Shown: positions 1 through 5,349 of the stretch, piece after piece
How the letters are laid out: the number at the start of each line of letters is the position of its first letter
Numbering within the stretch: position 1 is the stretch's first letter
Assembly: GCA_003245395.1 (NCBI GenBank)
Contig: QKDF01000305.1
Coordinates: 1-5,349 of the forward strand
DNA: 5,349 bases
Direction of reading: 5' to 3'
Source: Clostridia bacterium
GTDB taxonomy: Bacteria > Bacillota > Clostridia > Oscillospirales > Oscillospiraceae
The notes under the pieces: model-generated
Told to the model about the DNA's origin: nothing
Seen by the model: the letters and a program-made list of their open reading frames with translations, nothing else
The model's database searches: none
Program-made: the position numbers and the translations under genes

Positions 1-40
1 ATATCTAATGTGATATCGCTCAATCCGCTGCAGCGCTAGT

Positions 41-77
41 AAAAAACAAAAGAAGCCTTGATTTCTCAAGACTTCTT
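41..77 (-). terminator. Rho-independent terminator of the tRNA-Arg gene
   Basis: Read on the minus strand, a 12-bp stem (50-61 paired with 66-77, one G-U pair) closes a GAAA tetraloop and is followed by a T-rich run (TTGTTTTTT, 49 down to 41). It starts 4 bases after the encoded CCA of the tRNA, so it ends a single-gene tRNA transcript. The arms also pair on the plus strand, but only the minus strand has a good U tract. Confidence 0.9.
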
Positions 78-81
78 TCTT

Positions 82-158
82 TGGTACGCCGTGAGGGATT
101 CGAACCCCCGGCCTTCTGGTCCGTAGCCAGACGCTCTATCCAGCTGAGCTAACGGCGC
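82..158 (-). tRNA. trnR: tRNA-Arg, anticodon ACG
   Basis: The minus strand folds into a complete cloverleaf. The 7-bp acceptor stem is GCGCCGT with ACGGCGT, with a G-U first pair. It is followed by T8-A9, a 4-bp D stem (GCTC/GAGC), a 5-bp anticodon stem (TCTGG/CCAGA) with loop CTACGGA, a 5-base variable loop and a 5-bp T stem around TTCGAAT. The anticodon is ACG, which is normally edited to ICG by the TadA adenosine deaminase so that it reads CGU, CGC and CGA arginine codons. The discriminator is A and the CCA end is encoded (84-82). The gene is intact, stands alone, and has its own promoter and terminator. Confidence 0.97.
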
Positions 159-186
159 GTACCGCTGTTTCACAGACAGCTTATTT

Positions 187-215
187 ATATTAGCATATTG
201 TTTTTTAAAAAGCAA
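187..215 (-). promoter_or_regulatory. Sigma-A-type promoter for tRNA-Arg
   Basis: On the minus strand there is a -35 box TTGCTT (215-210), a 17-base spacer and a -10 box TAATAT (192-187). Transcription would start near 180, leaving a leader of about 20 bases before the tRNA 5' end. The DNA just upstream (about 217-240 on this strand) is almost pure A tracts, resembling an UP element of the kind often found at stable-RNA promoters. That last point is an inference. Confidence 0.7.
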
Positions 216-250
216 GCCTTTTTTTCTCTTTTTTTCATTTTTTGCGAGTC

Positions 251-279
251 TTGTAAACAGACGACTTTTATGTTAAAAT
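251..279 (+). promoter_or_regulatory. Extended -10 sigma-A promoter for the DivIVA-like gene
   Basis: The -35 box is TTGTAA (251-256). After a 17-base spacer comes the -10 box TAAAAT (274-279), preceded by TG one base upstream (TGTTAAAAT, 271-279), which is the extended -10 motif. The start site would be near 286, giving a leader of about 37 bases. It is divergent from the tRNA promoter, and the two -35 boxes lie about 36 bp apart in an A/T-rich stretch. Confidence 0.7.
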
Positions 280-311
280 ATTACAAACTTTAAGACAGAC
301 TAGGGATTCCT

Positions 312-316
312 GGTGA
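312..316 (+). promoter_or_regulatory. Shine-Dalgarno site supporting GTG start at 323
   Basis: GGTGA pairs with the GGUGA part of the anti-Shine-Dalgarno complement and lies 6 bases before GTG at 323. A TGA in the same frame at 314-316 rules out any start further upstream. GTG codons at 326 and 335 are in-frame alternatives with less suitable spacing. Confidence 0.5.
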
Positions 317-322
317 AAGAAA

Positions 323-940
323 GTGGTGGCGGCAGTGGAGAGCAAAACATTTAAAAGTGTTACCTTCGGGGGATTTGATAAGCAGGATGTGATCAGCTAT
401 ATTCAGCAGACAGCAAAGAATGCAGAAGCAGCACAGACGGCTCTGGAAAATGAAAACAGAAACCTCAAGTCTGAAAACGACAAGCTGGCTGATGAGGCAA
501 ATCATTTGCGAAAACTGGTAGAGCAGCTTGGCGCCGAGCAGGAAAAACTGAAGTCAGAGTTGGCTTGTAAGTCTGCTAAGGAGGAAGAAATTTCAGCTCT
601 TCGGGAGGAACGGAGTCAGCTCAGTGCTCGTTTGGAAGAAGTCCTGCCTCTGGCTGAAGCCTATCAAAAAGTAAAGGATCAGATTGGAGATATTGAATGC
701 CAGGCACGAAAGCGGGCAAATGAGCTGGAGACTTCGACAAAAGCACGGTTAGAGCAAGTGGTAACCGAAATTCGTTCTCAGTATTCTAAGTTGGCTGGCG
801 TTTTTAATGCTACTTCGGATCACGTAACGGGAGAATTGCGGAAAGTAGAGGTCAATCTTTCTCAGCTGCCTCGTGCGCTGGATCAGGTTGGCGTAGAATT
901 AAATACTTTGGAAAAGGTTTTAAACGGGGATCAGGAATAG
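323..940 (+). CDS. DivIVA-domain coiled-coil protein
   Basis: This is a 205-residue, highly charged, mostly helical protein with no signal peptide and no membrane segment. Residues about 10-30 (FKSVTFGGFDKQDVISYIQQ) resemble the N-terminal DivIVA/GpsB membrane-binding module, whose usual pattern is a short turn followed by G-[FY]-[DN]-x-x-x-V-x-x-[FY]-[IL]. A long coiled coil rich in Glu, Lys and Gln follows (about 32-120), then a second helical part ending near residue 205. Family members sense negatively curved membrane at division sites and poles and recruit division or cell-wall proteins, so a cytoplasmic scaffold role is inferred; the partner is unknown. The start is GTG at 323, chosen for its GGTGA site; a shorter form from GTG 335 would begin MESKTFKS. 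The gene has its own promoter and terminator and is not part of the ATPase operon. Family assignment is fairly secure; orthology to Bacillus DivIVA or GpsB is not. Confidence 0.82.
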   Translation: MVAAVESKTFKSVTFGGFDKQDVISYIQQTAKNAEAAQTALENENRNLKSENDKLADEANHLRKLVEQLGAEQEKLKSELACKSAKEEEISALREERSQLSARLEEVLPLAEAYQKVKDQIGDIECQARKRANELETSTKARLEQVVTEIRSQYSKLAGVFNATSDHVTGELRKVEVNLSQLPRALDQVGVELNTLEKVLNGDQE

Positions 941-954
941 ACCCTAAAACTGTA

Positions 955-1004
955 GCCTGACGCCGATTTCAGATATTCTTCGGTGTCAGGCCGCTTTTTT
1001 TATT
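955..1004 (+). terminator. Rho-independent terminator after the DivIVA-like gene
   Basis: A 12-bp GC-rich stem (955-966 with 980-991, one G-U pair) closes a 13-base loop and is followed by CTTTTTTTATT. It begins 15 bases after the stop codon and should isolate the upstream gene from the ATPase operon. Confidence 0.92.
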
Positions 1005-1189
1005 GCCGGTTGGTAAAACCTCTCTCTGTAGTGGAAGTTCAAAGAATATGGATTGGTAAAAAATAGGGTCAAATTGAACCAAAATTTATGGGCAAAGAGG
1101 CCTTTTGTAACTTTGCTACATTTTTGCTTTCTACGACTTTTTTACTCAATTTTCTTATATTTTCATAAAGAAAGCGAGAAAGTGTTAAT
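1005..1189. other. AT-rich intergenic stretch without recognised gene
   Basis: Together with the terminator and the promoters, this stretch makes up the roughly 380-bp gap between the DivIVA-like gene and the ATPase operon. I find no convincing coding frame or known RNA fold here. From about 1110 to 1189 it is very rich in A and T, with several T runs. A weak inverted repeat (1124-1132 with 1169-1177, one G-T mismatch, 36-base gap) is present and may be chance in such skewed DNA. The region directly upstream of the -35 box at 1190 could act as an UP element or a regulator site, but no known motif is evident. Confidence 0.6.
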
Positions 1190-1218
1190 TTGAAATTAAA
1201 TATTAATGCCCTTATAAT
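1190..1218 (+). promoter_or_regulatory. Promoter P1 of the V-type ATPase operon
   Basis: TTGAAA (1190-1195), a 17-base spacer and a perfect TATAAT (1213-1218) form a near-consensus sigma-A promoter. The start site would be near 1225, giving a leader of about 96 bases before the ATG at 1321. A very AT-rich stretch lies directly upstream. Confidence 0.8.
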
Positions 1219-1219
1219 G

Positions 1220-1259
1220 TTTCTGGAACGCAAAACAATCTTGCAATCCAAGCCAGAAA
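1220..1259 (+). repeat. Inverted repeat / possible leader stem-loop between P1 and P2
   Basis: TTTCTGG (1220-1226) is the exact reverse complement of CCAGAAA (1253-1259). Inside it, GCAA (1230-1233) pairs with TTGC (1241-1244) around a 7-base loop, so the start of the P1 transcript could fold into a two-part hairpin. As DNA, the same repeat flanks the -35 box of P2 (1241-1246) and could instead be an operator. No U tract follows, so it is not a terminator. Confidence 0.4.
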
Positions 1260-1269
1260 GTCCTATAAT
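1241..1269 (+). promoter_or_regulatory. Promoter P2 of the V-type ATPase operon
   Basis: TTGCAA (1241-1246), a 17-base spacer and a perfect TATAAT (1264-1269) form a second near-consensus promoter exactly 51 bp downstream of P1. The start site would be near 1276, giving a leader of about 45 bases before the ATG at 1321. Confidence 0.7.
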
Positions 1270-1320
1270 TCAAAAAAGGAAAATAGCTCTAAAAGTGACA
1301 GGTTGAAAGAAGGTGAATCG

Positions 1321-1631
1321 ATGTCCCTGGACGTGATTGCAAAGGTGGAAGATGCGGAAAAACAGGCTCAGTTCCATATTGTGCAGGCACAAGAAAATGC
1401 AAAGACGATGATCGCAAACGCAGATCACAGCGGACAGGAATTACTGCGCCAGACGCGGTTTAAGGCTAGTGAGGAAGGCGCGCAACTCCTCCAGGAGGCG
1501 GAAAGCCGAGCGGAAAAGCGCTCCGCAGAGATCATGGCACAGGCCCAACGAGAAGGTGAGGCGCTCCGTGCGGCAGCGGCTGCCAAATTGGCGGAGGCGG
1601 CAGACTTTATCGTTGGAAAGGTCGTGAGCTG

Positions 1632-1632
<1 letters not shown>
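1321..1632 (+). CDS. ntpF: V-type ATPase subunit G/H (peripheral stalk)
   Basis: This is a 103-residue, almost entirely helical protein rich in Ala, Glu, Gln and Lys, with a long stretch of AE/EA-rich right-handed coiled-coil character (about 5-95). In bacterial and archaeal V/A-type ATPases the G/H subunit pairs with subunit E to form the peripheral stalks that hold the catalytic head against subunit I. Length and composition fit the family, and the position directly before subunit I matches the ntpF/ahaH place in known operons. ATG at 1321 is preferred because AAGGTGA (1310-1316) ends 4 bases before it; a TTG 18 bases upstream (1303) would add six residues and has no good site. The stop overlaps the next start by one base (TGATG), which suggests translational coupling. 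Low-complexity sequence makes the call depend partly on context. Confidence 0.88.
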
Positions 1633-4076
<2,444 letters not shown>

Positions 4077-4077
<1 letters not shown>

Positions 4078-4115
4078 TGGGCACCGGCGTGGAAAGGCGG
4101 TATGGTACGATATGA
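4077..4115 (+). other. Possible 12-codon bridging frame between ntpK and ntpE
   Basis: An ATG at 4077 overlaps the ntpK stop (TGATG). It opens a 12-codon frame whose TGA stop (4113-4115) overlaps the ntpE start (ATGA, 4112-4115). The peptide would be MGTGVERRYGTI. The likely ribosome site of ntpE (AAAGGCGG, 4093-4100) lies inside it. Either it is a coupling device passing ribosomes from K to E, or the two overlaps are coincidental. No protein function is claimed. Confidence 0.3.
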
Positions 4116-4708
4116 ACGGCATCGAAAAAATCACCCGGCGCATTGACACGGACGCACAGGCGGAGATTGAAAAACTCTTGGCCACCGCCCGCGCCGAAGC
4201 GGAGGAGATCACGGCCAAATACCGCTCTCAGGCGGAACGGGAAGCAGCAGCATTGAAAGCACGGAACGAAAAAGCTGCGGCTGAACGGGAGGAACGTCTG
4301 GTCAGTGTGACGCAGATGGAAGCCCGCAAAGCTCTGTTGAGTGCCAAGCAGGAAGCGGTGGAGAGTGCGTTTGCTAAAGCACTTGAAGTGATGTGTGCTC
4401 TGCCGGAGGATCGCTACGCCGCAGTTGCGGCGGATCTGATGGTGAAGGCTGCGCCCAATGGAATGGGCGAAGTGATCTTTTCCCCGCAGGACCGAGAGCG
4501 GATCGGGCTGTCCGCTGTTTCCAAGGCCAATGAGAGACTCGGTGCGGCGGGCCGTCTGACTCTTTCTCAGGAGACTCGTCCGATTAAGGGCGGACTGATC
4601 CTGAAAAACGGGAGTGTAGAGGTCAACTGCACGTTTGAAACGCTGGTGCGCCTGCACAAGGGCGAAATGGCCGGTGAGGTGGCAAAGCGCCTGTTTCCGG
4701 AAGCGTGA
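4112..4708 (+). CDS. ntpE: V-type ATPase subunit E (peripheral stalk)
   Basis: The protein has 198 residues, the normal length for bacterial and archaeal subunit E. Residues about 3-95 form a long Ala/Glu/Arg-rich helix that would pair with the G/H subunit as the peripheral stalk. Residues about 100-198 form the globular part that binds the top of the catalytic head. The C-terminal signature GGLILKNGSVEVNCTFETL (160-178) is typical of the family. ATG 4112 is the likely start; AAAGGCGG (4093-4100) lies 11 bases upstream, a rather long spacing, so initiation may be weak or helped by ribosomes arriving from upstream. ATG 4102 is in another frame. It follows subunit K and precedes subunit C, as in the ntp operon. 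Membrane-associated but soluble, with no signal peptide. Confidence 0.96.
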   Translation: MNGIEKITRRIDTDAQAEIEKLLATARAEAEEITAKYRSQAEREAAALKARNEKAAAEREERLVSVTQMEARKALLSAKQEAVESAFAKALEVMCALPEDRYAAVAADLMVKAAPNGMGEVIFSPQDRERIGLSAVSKANERLGAAGRLTLSQETRPIKGGLILKNGSVEVNCTFETLVRLHKGEMAGEVAKRLFPEA

Positions 4709-4727
4709 GCGGGCCGAATTTTTGAGC

Positions 4728-4734
4728 AAGGAGG
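4728..4734 (+). promoter_or_regulatory. Shine-Dalgarno site fixing the TTG start of ntpC
   Basis: A perfect AAGGAGG lies 7 bases before TTG at 4742. It identifies this TTG as the start; the first in-frame ATG (4799) would remove the conserved N terminus. Confidence 0.85.
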
Positions 4735-4741
4735 AACCGCC

Positions 4742-5349
4742 TTGTCGAAACACATCAAGGATACAGATTATCTGGTGATCTCGGCCCGAATCCGGGCAAT
4801 GGAAAATGGGTTGCTGACTCCTGAGCGGCTGGATCAAATACTCGCTGCCCGCAGCGACGAAGAAGTTGTAAAACTTCTGGAGGACAGCGGTTATCCGACC
4901 ATGGATGTACGGGACCCCGAAGCTATGGATGAAGTGGTGGCCTTTGTACGGGAGGAGACGCTGCAGGACCTGGGTGGCAGCGCTCCGGACCCCAGATATC
5001 TGGACATTTTTAAGCTGAAATATGATTATCACAATGTAAAAGCAATCCTGAAGGCGCGCGCTGTGGAGACCAATCCTGATCGGATGCTGATGGATCTTGG
5101 CCGCGTGCCGTCACAGGAACTGAAGGAAGCGCTGGAAAGCGGAGATCTTGGCGGACTGCCTCCCATGCTGGCTGCGGCTGTGCGGGAGGCCCGGGAGGTG
5201 CTGGACACCACGCGGGACCCTCAGCTTTCCGATCTGGTACTGGATCGTTGGTACTATCGTGACATGACGGCGGTGGCCGACCAGACAGGCAGCACCTTTT
5301 TACAGGGGTATGTCCGTTCCATGATCGACTCGGCTAATTTGCGCGCACT
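4742..5349 (+). CDS. ntpC: V-type ATPase subunit C (d subunit), 3' end outside window
   Basis: The frame is open from TTG 4742 to the right edge, giving 202 complete codons; family members have roughly 330-350 residues, so about 60 per cent is present. The start SKHIKDTDYLVISARIRAM and motifs at 86-101 (YLDIFKLKYDYHNVKA) and 164-173 (DLVLDRWYYR), then FLQGYVRSMIDSANLR near the edge, fit the subunit C / AC39 family. This funnel-shaped, all-helical protein sits on the cytoplasmic face of the K ring and holds the central axle (subunits D and F), passing rotation between the catalytic head and the ring. It starts 33 bases after the ntpE stop. The rare TTG start with a perfect ribosome site may trim its yield, since only one copy is needed per complex; that is an inference. 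Confidence 0.95.
   Translation, partial: MSKHIKDTDYLVISARIRAMENGLLTPERLDQILAARSDEEVVKLLEDSGYPTMDVRDPEAMDEVVAFVREETLQDLGGSAPDPRYLDIFKLKYDYHNVKAILKARAVETNPDRMLMDLGRVPSQELKEALESGDLGGLPPMLAAAVREAREVLDTTRDPQLSDLVLDRWYYRDMTAVADQTGSTFLQGYVRSMIDSANLRA

Noticed and set aside
1..40. Small palindromes at the left edge (ATATC/GATAT at 1-5 and 12-16, CGCTGCAGCG at 26-35)
   Set aside because: Too short to call and cut off by the window edge; no gene or known site is attached to them.
82..158. tRNA-Arg as an integration (att) site for a mobile element
   Set aside because: The tRNA is intact, has its own terminator, and no integrase or repeated 3' tRNA fragment is visible within the window.
1124..1177. Imperfect inverted repeat (1124-1132 with 1169-1177)
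   Set aside because: A wide 36-base gap and a T/A-dominated composition make chance pairing likely; no terminator tail or known motif is present.
1069..1251. 60-residue open frame on the minus strand
   Set aside because: It lies in AT-rich DNA, overlaps the P1 promoter, part of P2, and the inverted repeat, and has a composition unlike a conserved protein.
1303..1320. Earlier TTG start for the G/H subunit
   Set aside because: ATG 1321 has a properly spaced AAGGTGA site, while TTG 1303 has none; the extra six residues would overlap the ribosome site.

Overview
The window looks like a chromosomal segment of an anaerobic low-to-mid-GC Firmicute, most likely class Clostridia near the Oscillospirales. 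This rests on the DivIVA-type coiled-coil protein, the strong AAGGAGG-type ribosome binding sites, the sigma-A-type promoters, the encoded-CCA tRNA and a bacterial V-type ATPase operon in the clostridial/enterococcal order. The genus cannot be settled from this sequence. Coding DNA in the ATPase operon is visibly GC-richer than the AT-rich intergenic DNA and the DivIVA-like gene.

Layout. The left end carries a tRNA-Arg(ACG) gene on the minus strand (82-158) with its own promoter (187-215) and a rho-independent terminator (41-77). Divergent from it, a plus-strand extended -10 promoter (251-279) drives a monocistronic DivIVA-like coiled-coil gene (323-940), closed by a clear terminator (955-1004). 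An AT-rich spacer of about 380 bp follows. Its right half holds two consensus-like tandem promoters (1190-1218 and 1241-1269) and a possible stem-loop in the leader.

From 1321 to the right edge is the first part of a V-type (V/A-type) ATPase operon on the plus strand: subunit G/H (1321-1632), subunit I/a (1632-3575), rotor subunit K/c (3589-4077), peripheral-stalk subunit E (4112-4708) and subunit C/d (4742 onwards, cut by the window end). This matches the Enterococcus hirae ntpFIKEC order. The catalytic F-A-B-D part would be expected just beyond the window.

How the genes work together. Subunit I and the K ring form the membrane Vo motor. G/H and E form the peripheral stalks, and C couples the K ring to the central axle. 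The K subunit carries the residues that bind Na+ in the E. hirae ring (PGTQ, a second Gln and the helix-4 Glu), so a sodium-coupled enzyme is predicted. The junctions use several coupling modes: a TGATG overlap between G/H and I, strong Shine-Dalgarno sites before K and C, and a K-E gap bridged exactly by a 12-codon reading frame.

I see no mobile element, CRISPR array or clearly new system. The points most worth a second look are the K ring ion-site chemistry, an arginine in the first K helix, the bridging mini-frame and the tandem promoters.
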